Counted from the first letter of the stretch, positions 30,896 to 39,148 are shown. The stretch: DNA of 53,654 nt from CAYLSV01 sp964386435 (GCA_964386435.1 CAYLSV010000016.1:1-53654); one strand, 5' to 3'. Notes: generated by a model not told the origin, from the letters alone. Translations and numbers: made by a program.

Positions 30896-32044
30896 ATGAG
30901 CGGGCAGGGCGAGGCGCTGTTGGACGACGCGGCAGAGGTCGTGGCGGGGGATGATTTCCTGAAGGTCCCGGCGCGGCATGCGGTTTATTTGATGGAGGAC
31001 GCCGCGGGGCGGGCGGTGCAGTTGCTTTGTGTGCGGAACTTGCGGGCAAGTTTGCGGCGGCGGCTCGGAGCGGCGGACGGGCCGACGAAGCGGGCGGATC
31101 TGGCGGCCATCGTGCGGCGGGTGCGGTGGCGGCGGGTCGACTCGGCGTTCGAGGCGGATCTGGTGTATCTGGAGGTGGCGCGGCGGGTGTTCCCCGCGCA
31201 GTACGCCGGGTGGCTGGGGTTCAAGCCGGCGTGGTGGGTGCATGTGAACCCGGCGACGACTTACCCGCGGTTCACGAAGACCAAGGAGCCGACGCTGCGG
31301 ACGGGGCGGTACTTCGGGCCATTGGCGGACAAACATGACGGGCTAAAGCTGGTGCATGCGGTGGAGGAATTGTTTTCGCTGTGCCGGGACTACTCGTTTC
31401 TGCAGAACGCCCCGTCGGCGGCGTGCAATTGGCGGCAGATGGGTAAATGTGTCGGGCCGTGTGATGGGGCGGTGAGTCTGGCGGAATACGGTGAGATCGT
31501 GGAGGCGGCGGCGGCGGCGGTCGGGTCGCCCGCGACCGTGGCGGCGCGGCTGGAGGGGCAGATGCTGGCGGCGAGCACGGCGATGGATTTCGAGAAAGCC
31601 GGGGAACTAAAACAGCGGGCCGAGGCGATCGCGGCGTTGCGGAAGCGGCCGTTTCACCTGGTAGGGGAGCTGGCCGAGTGCCGGTGGCTGGTAATGATGC
31701 CGGGGCCAATGGCGGGGGCGGCGCGGGTGTTCGTGTTGACGCCGACGACACTCGCACAGCCAATCGATTTGATCGCCCCGCCGATGCGGGCATCGGCGTT
31801 GTTGCGGCACCTCATCACGCCGCCGGACGATGCCCGCCCGAGCACTGCCGCGCACGTCGAGCGGCTCGGTTTGCTCACGCACCACCTGACCCAGCCGGCG
31901 AAGAAGCAGGAGGGCGCGTTCCTGCGGCTGGGCGAGGTCGACGACGCGGCGTTGCAAAAGGCATACAAGCAGGTGACCAGGCCCAAGAAGTCCGAGGCGA
32001 CGGACGAGGAGGACGAAGGGGCGACGCGGGAGATCATGGCGTGA
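30896..32044 (+). CDS. UvrC-like protein with eroded GIY-YIG domain
   Basis: The 382-residue protein aligns with the first half of UvrC. The GIY-YIG region (HAVYLMEDAAGRA, then LLCVRNLRASLRRRL) keeps Y31 and R50 but lacks the GIY glycine and the YIG tyrosine and glycine. Next come EADLVYLEVARRVFP in the place of the glutamate helix, TGRYFGPLADKHDGLKLVHA, a cysteine region (CNWRQMGKCVGPC) and a UvrB-binding UVR motif (LEGQMLAASTAMDFEKAGEL). The C-terminal RNase H-like and HhH domains of UvrC are absent; a novel tail of about 130 residues ends in a charged Lys/Glu stretch. It may bind UvrB or damaged DNA without making the 3' incision. Confidence 0.75.
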   Translation: MSGQGEALLDDAAEVVAGDDFLKVPARHAVYLMEDAAGRAVQLLCVRNLRASLRRRLGAADGPTKRADLAAIVRRVRWRRVDSAFEADLVYLEVARRVFPAQYAGWLGFKPAWWVHVNPATTYPRFTKTKEPTLRTGRYFGPLADKHDGLKLVHAVEELFSLCRDYSFLQNAPSAACNWRQMGKCVGPCDGAVSLAEYGEIVEAAAAAVGSPATVAARLEGQMLAASTAMDFEKAGELKQRAEAIAALRKRPFHLVGELAECRWLVMMPGPMAGAARVFVLTPTTLAQPIDLIAPPMRASALLRHLITPPDDARPSTAAHVERLGLLTHHLTQPAKKQEGAFLRLGEVDDAALQKAYKQVTRPKKSEATDEEDEGATREIMA

Positions 32045-32078
32045 GCTTCCTGCTGCGTACAAAGCTGCGGAGGAGGAA

Positions 32079-32107
32079 GTAGCTGCGGGCTGTCAGCCCG
32101 CAGCTAC
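32079..32107. repeat. Family B single hairpin
   Basis: Stem GTAGCTGCGGGCT, loop GTC, closing AGCCCGCAGCTAC: 13 perfect pairs. It shares the GTAGCTGCG foot with family B but has a different apical stem. It lies 34 nt after the UvrC-like gene and could serve as its terminator. Confidence 0.8.
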
Positions 32108-32251
32108 ATCCCGTGTTGTACGTCGTGTGAACGGGTTTGTGTGGGGGCGGGGCGGTGTGGTAGGCTTGGCGTGGTAGAATGGACGTCGCGCGTCGCCGGG
32201 CCGAACCAGATCGGCCGCCGCGTGGCGTTTTGGTTCATCGAAGGAGCAGGC

Positions 32252-34084
32252 ATGGCGAAGTTGCAGAAGAAGCTCGGCGAGATTCTGGTCGATTGGGGCA
32301 TCACCCAGCCCAAGGAGGTCGAGCAAGCCCTCGCCCACGCGGCCGAGAAGAAGATGCGGATCGGCGAGGCGCTGGTCGATCTGAAGATTTGCTCGGAGTC
32401 GAACGTCTACAAAGCGTTGGCCGCCCAGCAGAACCTGGAGTTCGTCGACCTCGACACCGCCAGCGTGCCGCCAGGGGCGGTGAACGCGATCCCTGACGAC
32501 CTCATCCGCAAGCACCTGATCCTGCCCTTGGGAAAGAGCGGCGGGCGGATGAAGGTGGCAATGCACGACCCGCTGGACTTCGAGCTCCAGGAGACGCTCC
32601 GCTTCCGCATTGGCCAAGAGATCAAGCCGGTGCTGGCGCCCAAGGGCCGGCTCAAGCAGGTGATCGACGGCCTGTTCAACGCCAACGCGTCGAACACCAT
32701 TGACCAGACGATGGACCGCACCATCGACCGGCTCAAGGACACGATGGACAACTCGGTCGACAAGTCGATCGACCGGAGCATCGACAAATCCATCGACAAG
32801 TCGATCGACAAGAGCATTGACAAATCGATCGACCTCGACCAGATGGGCGAGGACGCCGACGACCCGACGCAGGCCCCGATCATCAAGTTGGTGCAGGCGA
32901 TGATCAGCGAGGCGGTGCGGACGCGGGCGAGCGATATTCACATCGAGCCGATGAAGGACCGCGTGCGGGTGCGCTACCGGATCGACGGCGAGTGCGTCGA
33001 GCGGGACAAGATCCCGCTGCGGATGCGCGGGCCGCTGATCAGCCGCATCAAGATCATGGCCGGCATCGACATCGCCGAGAAGCGCTTGCCGCAGGACGGC
33101 CGGATCAAGATGATGGTCGACAACTCCCGCATCGACTTCCGCGTCAGCACGCTGCCGGCCTACCACGGCGAGTCGACGGTCCTTCGTATCCTTCGCCCCG
33201 ACAACGTGCGAATCGGTTTGGAGAACATGGGTTTTGCGGCCGAGGATTACGAGGAATTCGAGAAAATCATCAAGCGGCCCAACGGCATCTTCCTCGTGAC
33301 CGGGCCGACCGGCTCGGGCAAAACGACCACGCTCTACGGCGCGCTCAACGTCCTCAACCGCCCGGACCGCAAGATCATCACGGCCGAGGACCCGGTGGAA
33401 TACAACTTCCCCGGCATCAACCAGTGCCAGGTCCGCGAGGGCATTGGCCTGAAGTTCTCGACCATTTTGCGGGCCATGCTGCGGCAGGCGCCCAACATCA
33501 TTCTTGTCGGTGAGATTCGGGATCTGGAAGTCGCCGAAGTCGCGATTCAGGCGGCGCTCACGGGCCACCTTGTCTTTAGCACGCTGCACACGAACGACGC
33601 GCCCAGCGCGATCACCCGCCTCGTCGACATGGGCGTCAAGCCGTTCCTGGTGGCCTCGGCGATCCAGGCGATTATGGCCCAGCGGCTGATCCGGGTGCTG
33701 TGCCCCAAGTGCAAGCAGATCGACAAGGAACCGTTCGCCGGCGACAACGAGAAGTGGATGCGGACCGCCGGCATCACGTCGGAGATCGTGGGCGACAAGA
33801 CGTTGTTCAAGCCCCGCGGCTGCGACCACTGCAGCGGCACCGGCTTCCGCGGCCGGGTGGGCATCTTCGAGATGATGAAGATGACCAACGAGCTCCGCAC
33901 CCTCGCCTTCGACCGCGCCCCGACCAACAAAATCCGCAAAGCCGCCGTCGCCGGCGGCATGAAAACCCTGCTCCAGGATGGCGTCATCAAAGTCCTCGCC
34001 GGCACGACCACGGCGGAGGAGATCGTGAAGGTGGCGCAGGTGGAAGGCGTGGTGGGGGCGGCGACAGATGCCGAGGACGAGTGA
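32252..34084 (+). CDS. pilB: type IV pilus assembly ATPase PilB (GspE family), copy 1
   Basis: A 610-residue extension ATPase. It has an N-terminal MshEN-type domain (KKLGEILVDWGITQPKEVEQ; ALAAQQNLEFVDLDTASVPP), a linker with seven S/V-I/V-D-K-type tetrapeptides (about residues 167-194), SDIHIEPMKDRVRVRYRIDG, LPAYHGESTVLRIL, Walker A GPTGSGKTTT, the Asp box ITAEDPVEY, Walker B ILVGEIRD, the His box STLHTNDAPSA, and a zinc-binding tetracysteine (CPKCK, CDHCSG). AAGGAG lies 5 nt before the ATG. It is followed by an S23 gene and pilT. The tetrapeptide linker is unusual. Confidence 0.95.
   Translation: MAKLQKKLGEILVDWGITQPKEVEQALAHAAEKKMRIGEALVDLKICSESNVYKALAAQQNLEFVDLDTASVPPGAVNAIPDDLIRKHLILPLGKSGGRMKVAMHDPLDFELQETLRFRIGQEIKPVLAPKGRLKQVIDGLFNANASNTIDQTMDRTIDRLKDTMDNSVDKSIDRSIDKSIDKSIDKSIDKSIDLDQMGEDADDPTQAPIIKLVQAMISEAVRTRASDIHIEPMKDRVRVRYRIDGECVERDKIPLRMRGPLISRIKIMAGIDIAEKRLPQDGRIKMMVDNSRIDFRVSTLPAYHGESTVLRILRPDNVRIGLENMGFAAEDYEEFEKIIKRPNGIFLVTGPTGSGKTTTLYGALNVLNRPDRKIITAEDPVEYNFPGINQCQVREGIGLKFSTILRAMLRQAPNIILVGEIRDLEVAEVAIQAALTGHLVFSTLHTNDAPSAITRLVDMGVKPFLVASAIQAIMAQRLIRVLCPKCKQIDKEPFAGDNEKWMRTAGITSEIVGDKTLFKPRGCDHCSGTGFRGRVGIFEMMKMTNELRTLAFDRAPTNKIRKAAVAGGMKTLLQDGVIKVLAGTTTAEEIVKVAQVEGVVGAATDAEDE
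32755..32835 (+). repeat. 12-nt tandem repeat in pilB coding (S/V)(I/V)D(K/R)
   Basis: About seven in-frame 12-nt units encode SVDK, SIDR, SIDK four times and SIDL. The codons for Ser, Ile and Lys differ between units (TCG/AGC/TCC, ATC/ATT, AAG/AAA), so the DNA has diverged while the peptide is kept. Confidence 0.85.
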
Positions 34085-34091
34085 GGTGTTT

Positions 34092-34114
34092 TTTGTTCTT
34101 TGTTCTTGGTCCTT
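34092..34114. repeat. left heptad arm flanking the S23 gene (element C5)
   Basis: 7-nt units TTTGTTC, TTTGTTC, TTGGTCC. It is exactly inverted at 34490-34512 (23 nt). It begins 7 nt after the pilB stop and is followed by ACCGG. Confidence 0.9.
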
Positions 34115-34129
34115 TGTACCGGTGATCCA

Positions 34130-34522
34130 ATGCCTTATGTGCCGGTCGAGAAGCTGGAGGTTTACAAGCTTGCCGAAAAGGTTGGTGATGAAATCTGGCG
34201 GCTTGTGGGGCGATGGCCGCCGTTCGAGCGGCGGACGCTTGGCGAACAGCTGGTTCGGTCGGCGGATAGCATCGGGGCCAACATCGCCGAAGGTGCCGGG
34301 CGGGGCAGCTTTAATGACAACAAGCGGTTTGTGAAGATCGCACGCGGCTCGCTCAACGAAACCCGTTTCTGGCTCCGCCGGGCCTGCGTGCGAAATATCA
34401 TGTCTAAGGACCAGGCCAACGAGATCAGCCCACTGTTCACCGAACTCGCCCCCAAGCTCAACGCCTACCTGAAGTCGATCGGTCCGGCCAAGGACCAAGA
34501 ACAAAGAACAAAGGACAAGTAA
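34130..34522 (+). CDS. S23/IVP-family four-helix-bundle protein
   Basis: The 130-residue protein has the family's four helices and signature: LEVYKLAEKVGDEIWRLV, LGEQLVRSADSIGANIAEGA, DNKRFVKIARGSLNETRFWL and the last helix around DQANEISPLFTELAPKLNAY. Relatives are encoded inside intervening sequences of 23S rRNA genes and at scattered chromosomal sites; their biochemical role is unknown, and the fold is shared with the Avd protein of diversity-generating retroelements. Here the gene is bracketed by 23-nt inverted heptad arms between pilB and pilT. Its last codons (AKDQEQRTKDK) are read from the right arm and the TAA is 2 nt before the pilT ATG. The ribosome site is weak. Confidence 0.9.
   Translation: MPYVPVEKLEVYKLAEKVGDEIWRLVGRWPPFERRTLGEQLVRSADSIGANIAEGAGRGSFNDNKRFVKIARGSLNETRFWLRRACVRNIMSKDQANEISPLFTELAPKLNAYLKSIGPAKDQEQRTKDK
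34490..34512. repeat. right heptad arm flanking the S23 gene (element C5)
   Basis: The exact reverse complement of 34092-34114. It encodes the S23 C-terminal tail, and the adjoining AAAGGACAAG is the only candidate ribosome site for pilT (ATG at 34525). Confidence 0.9.
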
Positions 34523-34524
34523 CC

Positions 34525-35730
34525 ATGGCAACACTGCAGATCGATCGGCTTCTCGAAACCGTGGTCAAGCGGAAGGCTTCGGACCTCCACTTGGCGGTTG
34601 GTAAACCGCCGACCCTCCGGCTCGGCGGGCACATGCGGGAGCTGCAGACGAAGGTGCTCGACGCCGAGGACACCGTCTCGCTCATGAAGGCGATCACCCC
34701 CGAGCGGATCCAGCAGGAATACGAGGAAACCGGCAGCGGCGACTTCGGCTTCGCCTACGGCGAGGAGGCCCGCTTCCGCGTGGCGATCTTCAAGCAAAAG
34801 GGCAACTGCTCGCTGGTGCTGCGGCGGATTCCGAACACGATTCTGACGTTCGAGCAAATCGGTTTGCCCGAGATGGCCCGCCAGATCTGCCGCCGGCCGC
34901 GGGGCATCTTCCTCGTCACCGGGCCCACGGGTTCGGGCAAGACGACGACGCTGGCGTGCATGATCAACTACATCAACGAGAACTTCGACCGCCACATCAT
35001 CACGATGGAGGACCCGGTCGAGTACTACCACCCGCACAAAAAGTCGATTGTCGTCCAGCGCGAGATCGGCATCGACACGCCGAGCTTCAGCGAGGCCCTT
35101 CGCCGGGCGTTGCGGCAGGACCCGGACGTGATGCTCGTCGGCGAGATGCGTGATTTGGCGACCATCAGCAGCGCCATCACCGCCGCCGAAACGGGCCACT
35201 TGGTCTTCGGCACGCTGCACACCTCGGGCGCAGCCAGCACGATCAACCGGATTATCGACGCGTTCCCGACCGACCAGCAGGAGCAGGTGCGGGTGCAGCT
35301 GGCGGGCAACCTGATCGCCGTGCTCTCTCAGGCGCTCATGCCCCGCTCGGACACCGACGGCATGATCGCGGCGTACGAGTTCATGTACGTCACGCCCAGC
35401 ATCCAGAACCTGATCCGCGACAACAAGAGCTTCCGCATCGACTCGGACATCCAGACGGGCAAGAAGTACGGCATGCAGCTCTTGGACGACAACCTGTGGA
35501 TGAACTATCTGGCGGGCAAGATCAGCGCCGAGGACGCGGTGGACAAGAGCAAGAACCCCGGTCAAATGGTCGACCGCATCGCCAAGCACGGCGCCGACAC
35601 CGAGGGGCTGGGCGACGACGCGCTGATGGCCGAGGCCGACGACGACCCCGCGCCCGCCGCGGCCGAGGAGTCGGGCGGCCCGGACCAAGCCGAGGGCGCC
35701 GCCCGCCGCGAACGGATGAAAAAGCTATAA
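34525..35730 (+). CDS. pilT: type IV pilus twitching motility ATPase PilT
   Basis: The 401-residue retraction ATPase has KRKASDLHLAVGKPPTLRLG at the N-terminus, FRVAIFKQKGNCSLVLRRIP, Walker A GPTGSGKTTTLA, the Asp box IITMEDPVEYYH, Walker B VMLVGEMRDLATI, the His box GTLHTSGAASTINRIIDAFP, the PilT signature RVQLAGNLIAVLSQALMPR, and a C-terminal acidic extension. In the family it depolymerises pili to pull the cell forward. The ATG is 3 nt after the S23 stop, so the two are probably cotranscribed. Confidence 0.96.
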   Translation: MATLQIDRLLETVVKRKASDLHLAVGKPPTLRLGGHMRELQTKVLDAEDTVSLMKAITPERIQQEYEETGSGDFGFAYGEEARFRVAIFKQKGNCSLVLRRIPNTILTFEQIGLPEMARQICRRPRGIFLVTGPTGSGKTTTLACMINYINENFDRHIITMEDPVEYYHPHKKSIVVQREIGIDTPSFSEALRRALRQDPDVMLVGEMRDLATISSAITAAETGHLVFGTLHTSGAASTINRIIDAFPTDQQEQVRVQLAGNLIAVLSQALMPRSDTDGMIAAYEFMYVTPSIQNLIRDNKSFRIDSDIQTGKKYGMQLLDDNLWMNYLAGKISAEDAVDKSKNPGQMVDRIAKHGADTEGLGDDALMAEADDDPAPAAAEESGGPDQAEGAARRERMKKL

Positions 35731-35804
35731 GATCGCCCGCACCGCTAGATCGCCGCCAAATCGCCGCCCGCCCGAATCGCCGTCCGTTAGTTTAGGAGAA
35801 CCGC

Positions 35805-37628
35805 ATGAGCCGAACGACCAGCCGCCCGCCGACCGCCGGCGCCGCCCCCGACCCCGACGACGGCAAGAACGCCGGCGGCGACGCCGTCGCCATGCCGCCG
35901 GTCGACCAGCTCAAGAACCGGCCCATCGGCCGGATCCTGACCAAGATGGGCAAGGTCAGCCGCGAGCAGGTGGTCGAGGGCTTGAACTTCCAGAAGAACA
36001 AGGGCGGGGCGCTGGGCCGCATCCTAATCGACTTCAACTACGTCTCCGAGCCCGACCTCAACATCGCGCTCGCGGCCCAGAAGGGCTACGAACTCTTCGA
36101 CCTCCGCGGCTACGAGATCCCGGCCGAGGTCCTCAAGCAGGTGCCGCCGCAGACGGCAACCACCAACGAGCTCATCCCCGTCAAGTACGACGAGAAGCGG
36201 CGGAAGCTCACCGTCGTGATGGCCAACCAGGACAACTTCCAAGCCATCGACGAACTCAAGAACCTGCACGGGTTCAAGGTCGACGTCAAGGTCGGCGACC
36301 CGGAGCAGATCAAGAAGCTCATCGACAAGCATTACGGCTCGTCCAGCGAGAGCTTCACCGACCTCATCGGCGAACTCGAAGAAGACGAAGGCCTCAAAGA
36401 CCTCAAGAAAAAGGCCGCCGGCGAGAGCATCGACCTCGAGGACCTCAAGGGCGCGGCCGACTCCAACCCGGTCCGCAAGCTCATCAACCTCGTGCTGCTG
36501 CAGGCGATCAAGGACAAAGCGTCCGACATCCACTTCGAGCCGTTCGAGGACGAGTTCAAGCTGCGCTACCGGATCGACGGCGTGCTGTACGAGATGATGC
36601 CGCCGCCGTCGCACATCGCCGCCGCCATCAGCAGCCGCGTGAAGGTCATGGCGAACCTCGACATCGCCGAACGCCGCGTCCCCCAGGACGGCCGCATCGA
36701 GCTGAACGTCAACAACCAGCCGATCGACCTCCGCGTCAGCGTGCTGCCGACCATGTTCGGCGAGAGCGTCGTCATGCGTGTGCTGGACCGCAGCAACGTC
36801 AACCTCGACCTCGACAAAATCGGCCTCGCCCCGGACGAGCTGACGATCATCCGCTCGCTCATCAACAAGCCCAACGGCATCGTTATCGTCACCGGCCCGA
36901 CCGGCAGTGGGAAGACGACGACGCTGTACTCGGCCCTCCGCGAGCTCAATCAGCCGGAGGAAAAACTCATCACCGCCGAGGACCCGGTCGAGTACGACAT
37001 CGACGGCATCATCCAGTGCCAGATCCGGCCGGACATCGAGATGACGTTCGCCAAGATCCTGCGCAGCATGCTGCGGCAGGACCCGGACACGATCCTCGTC
37101 GGCGAGATCCGCGACCGCGAGACGGCCGAGATTTCGGTGCAGGCGAGTTTGACGGGCCACTTGGTCTTCAGCACGCTGCACACGAACGACGCGCCGGCGA
37201 GCATCGCCCGGATGGTCGACCTCGGCCTCGAGCCGTTCCTGATCACCGCGACGCTCGAGGGCGTGATCGCCCAGCGGCTGGTGCGGCGGATCTGCCCCGC
37301 CTGCAAGACCGAGTACGAGCCGCCGCTGGAGCAGCTGATGGAGCTGGAGCTCACGCCCGAGGACGCCGAGGGCCAGCGGTTCTTCTACGGCAAGGGCTGC
37401 GACCAGTGCAACAACACCGGCTACCGCGGCCGGCAGGGCATCTTCGAGATCATGACCCTCGACGACAACATGCGCGAGCTCATCATCGAGCACGCCAGCA
37501 CCCAGGTTCTGCGGGCCGCGAGCATCAAGCGCGGCATGCGCACCCTCCGCGAGAGCGGCCTGAAGGCGATCTTCGACGGCGTCACGACGATCGAAGAAGT
37601 CGCCCGCGAAACCCTGAGCGAAGAATAA
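35805..37628 (+). CDS. pilB: type IV pilus assembly ATPase PilB/GspE, copy 2
   Basis: A 607-residue paralogue of the gene at 32252. It has a Pro/Gly-rich leader, the MshEN-like N1 domain (IGRILTKMGKVSREQVVEGL, ALAAQKGYELFDLRGYEIPA), an acidic linker (LIGELEEDEGLKDLKKKAAG) in place of the SIDK repeat, SDIHFEPFEDEFKLRYRIDG, Walker A GPTGSGKTTT, ITAEDPVEYDIDGIIQCQI, ILVGEIRDRETAEISVQASL, STLHTNDAPASIARMVDLGL and cysteines CPACK/CDQCNN. TTAGGAGA precedes the ATG. Two PilB copies around one pilT suggest either two pili or a pilus plus a type II secretion-like machine. PilC, PilM-Q and pilins are not in the window. Confidence 0.95.
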   Translation: MSRTTSRPPTAGAAPDPDDGKNAGGDAVAMPPVDQLKNRPIGRILTKMGKVSREQVVEGLNFQKNKGGALGRILIDFNYVSEPDLNIALAAQKGYELFDLRGYEIPAEVLKQVPPQTATTNELIPVKYDEKRRKLTVVMANQDNFQAIDELKNLHGFKVDVKVGDPEQIKKLIDKHYGSSSESFTDLIGELEEDEGLKDLKKKAAGESIDLEDLKGAADSNPVRKLINLVLLQAIKDKASDIHFEPFEDEFKLRYRIDGVLYEMMPPPSHIAAAISSRVKVMANLDIAERRVPQDGRIELNVNNQPIDLRVSVLPTMFGESVVMRVLDRSNVNLDLDKIGLAPDELTIIRSLINKPNGIVIVTGPTGSGKTTTLYSALRELNQPEEKLITAEDPVEYDIDGIIQCQIRPDIEMTFAKILRSMLRQDPDTILVGEIRDRETAEISVQASLTGHLVFSTLHTNDAPASIARMVDLGLEPFLITATLEGVIAQRLVRRICPACKTEYEPPLEQLMELELTPEDAEGQRFFYGKGCDQCNNTGYRGRQGIFEIMTLDDNMRELIIEHASTQVLRAASIKRGMRTLRESGLKAIFDGVTTIEEVARETLSEE

Positions 37629-37633
37629 GAAAC

Positions 37634-37666
37634 GGCGTCGGCGACGTGGCTACCTCACGACGCCGA
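37634..37666. terminator. hairpin after pilB copy 2
   Basis: Stem CGGCGTCG with CGACGCCG and a 17-nt loop, 5 nt after the stop codon. No T-run follows, so its action as a terminator is uncertain. Confidence 0.35.
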
Positions 37667-37737
37667 CGCTGCTGCTGGTGCAGGGGGTGTTCGACCGATG
37701 CACCATTCGGGGTCCACCGGCGGGCCGAGGTGCCACC

Positions 37738-38499
37738 GTGACCCAGCAGATCCATCCCACCGCGACCGTCGACCCGTCCGCCGAACTCGCCGACGACGTG
37801 AGTGTGGGGCCGGGCTGCGTCCTCGCCGCCGGCGTGTCGATCCAAGGCGGCACCAAGCTCCTGCCCGGCACGATCATTGACGGTCACTGCCGCATCGGCC
37901 GCGACTGCGTGATCGGCCCGCACGCCACGCTCGCCACCCCGCCCCAGCACCGCGGCTATGACGGCGGCGTGACCTACCTCACCCTCGGCGACCGCTGTGT
38001 CATCCGCGAGTTCGCCAGCCTCCACCGCGGCTTCGTCCCCGGCGGCCGGGGCACCGTCCTGGGCGACGACTGCTACCTCATGGCCACCGCCCACGTAGGC
38101 CACGACGCGGTCATCGGCGACCGCGTGACCCTCGCCAACGCCACGCTCATCGGCGGCCACGTGAGCATTGGCGACGACGCCTTCTTCGGCGGCATGGCCG
38201 GCATCCACCAGAACTGCCGCGTCGGCCGCCTCGCCATGATCGGCGGGGCCGAGATCCTCCGCAAGGACGTCCCGCCGTTCGCTCTCATTCAGGGCGGCGG
38301 CTTGCGGGCGTACAACCATGTCGGCCTGCGCCGTGCCGAGTTCGCCGCCGACATCCGCTCGGCCCTGCAGCGGGCGTTCCAGCATCTGCGCAGCAAGCCG
38401 CCGTGCGATCTGCTCACGTCGCCCGTCGCCGAGGTGCGGGAATTGGCCGACTTCTACACCACCACGACCCGCGGCGTCGTCGGCCACGCCCGCACTTGA
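37738..38499 (+). CDS. lpxA: acyl-ACP--UDP-N-acetylglucosamine O-acyltransferase LpxA
   Basis: The 253-residue left-handed beta-helix enzyme catalyses the first step of lipid A synthesis. Hexapeptide repeats begin IHPTATVDPSAELADDVSVG. The family's key segment is LMATAHVGHDAVIGDRVTLA with the catalytic histidine, followed by GGMAGIHQNCRVGRLAMIGG and the helical C-terminus (RRAEFAADIRSALQRAFQHL). It implies an LPS-type outer membrane. The GTG at 37738 is chosen by homology and a GAGG about 7 nt upstream. The gene lies alone between pilB copy 2 and a bactofilin gene with its own promoter. Confidence 0.93.
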   Translation: MTQQIHPTATVDPSAELADDVSVGPGCVLAAGVSIQGGTKLLPGTIIDGHCRIGRDCVIGPHATLATPPQHRGYDGGVTYLTLGDRCVIREFASLHRGFVPGGRGTVLGDDCYLMATAHVGHDAVIGDRVTLANATLIGGHVSIGDDAFFGGMAGIHQNCRVGRLAMIGGAEILRKDVPPFALIQGGGLRAYNHVGLRRAEFAADIRSALQRAFQHLRSKPPCDLLTSPVAEVRELADFYTTTTRGVVGHART

Positions 38500-38506
38500 G
38501 CTTGTT

Positions 38507-38535
38507 TTGGCAGCACCCCAACCACCGGCTACACT
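38507..38535 (+). promoter_or_regulatory. sigma-70-type promoter of the bactofilin gene
   Basis: TTGGCA (38507-38512), a 17-nt spacer and TACACT (38530-38535). A leader of about 20 nt with GGAGAG precedes ATG 38563. This is the best -35/-10 pair seen in the window. Confidence 0.65.
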
Positions 38536-38562
38536 GCTCGCCCCACCCACGGAGAGATTTTT

Positions 38563-39012
38563 ATGGCAGACGGCGGCAACGACGAATTCCCCACGGTCAT
38601 CGGCAGCGACGCGAGCTTTAAGGGCGAGATGTCCTTCGAGAAGGGCCTGCGCGTCCAAGGCAAGTTCGAGGGCAAGCTCCAAAGCCCCGGCCGGTTGCAC
38701 GTCGCCCGTGAGGCGAAGGTGGCGGCTGACGTGGATGCCGGAGCGATCATCGTTGAGGGCGAGGTCCGCGGCAACTTGAACGCCAACGACCGCGTCGAAC
38801 TTAAGGGCACCGCCCGCTACGAGGGCGACCTGACGGCCAGCAAGCTGATCGTCGAGGAGGGCGCGGTGTTCGTCGGCCAAGTCGCCGTCGGAGTCGATGG
38901 CAAGCAGCGGCAACCGCAGCAGGGCGGCCAGCCGCGTCCGCAGGGGCAGCAGGGCGGGCAAAGTGGGCAGCCGCAGCCGCAGAACAAGGGTGAGCCGCAG
39001 AAGCAGGGGTGA
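38563..39012 (+). CDS. bactofilin (polymer-forming cytoskeletal protein)
   Basis: The 149-residue protein has the bactofilin beta-helix core: TVIGSDASFKGEMSFEKGLR, VQGKFEGKLQSPGRLHVARE, AIIVEGEVRGNLNANDRVEL and LKGTARYEGDLTASKLIVEE. A Gln/Gly/Pro-rich disordered tail (QQGGQPRPQGQQGGQSGQ) follows. Bactofilins form non-polar filaments at the inner membrane and recruit wall enzymes. It has its own promoter and GGAGAG ribosome site, and a second bactofilin-type gene follows. Confidence 0.92.
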   Translation: MADGGNDEFPTVIGSDASFKGEMSFEKGLRVQGKFEGKLQSPGRLHVAREAKVAADVDAGAIIVEGEVRGNLNANDRVELKGTARYEGDLTASKLIVEEGAVFVGQVAVGVDGKQRQPQQGGQPRPQGQQGGQSGQPQPQNKGEPQKQG

Positions 39013-39033
39013 GGCGGCCGTTGCTTACAGGCT

Positions 39034-39083
39034 GCGTCGCCGACTCGGTCGGACCTCCGCCGCGTGGCGGCGGGGCTGATCCC
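39034..39083. repeat. Family A half element
   Basis: CCGCCGC, loop GTG, GCGGCGG with GGGGCTGATCCC to its right. Only one arm is present, in the gap between the two bactofilin genes. Confidence 0.6.
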
Positions 39084-39136
39084 GCTGTTGGAGCGGCTGC
39101 CGATCCGGAGCTACCCCCGCCCGCTGAACCTCCACC

Positions 39137-39142
39137 TAGCAT
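39137..39142 (+). promoter_or_regulatory. -10-like TAGCAT, leaderless start
   Basis: TAGCAT lies 6 nt before ATG 39149 and no ribosome site is present. Confidence 0.35.
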
Positions 39143-39148
39143 CCTCTT

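Noticed and set aside
34085..34524. A diversity-generating retroelement based on the Avd-like fold of the S23 protein
   Set aside because: No reverse transcriptase, template repeat or variable repeat is present in the window.
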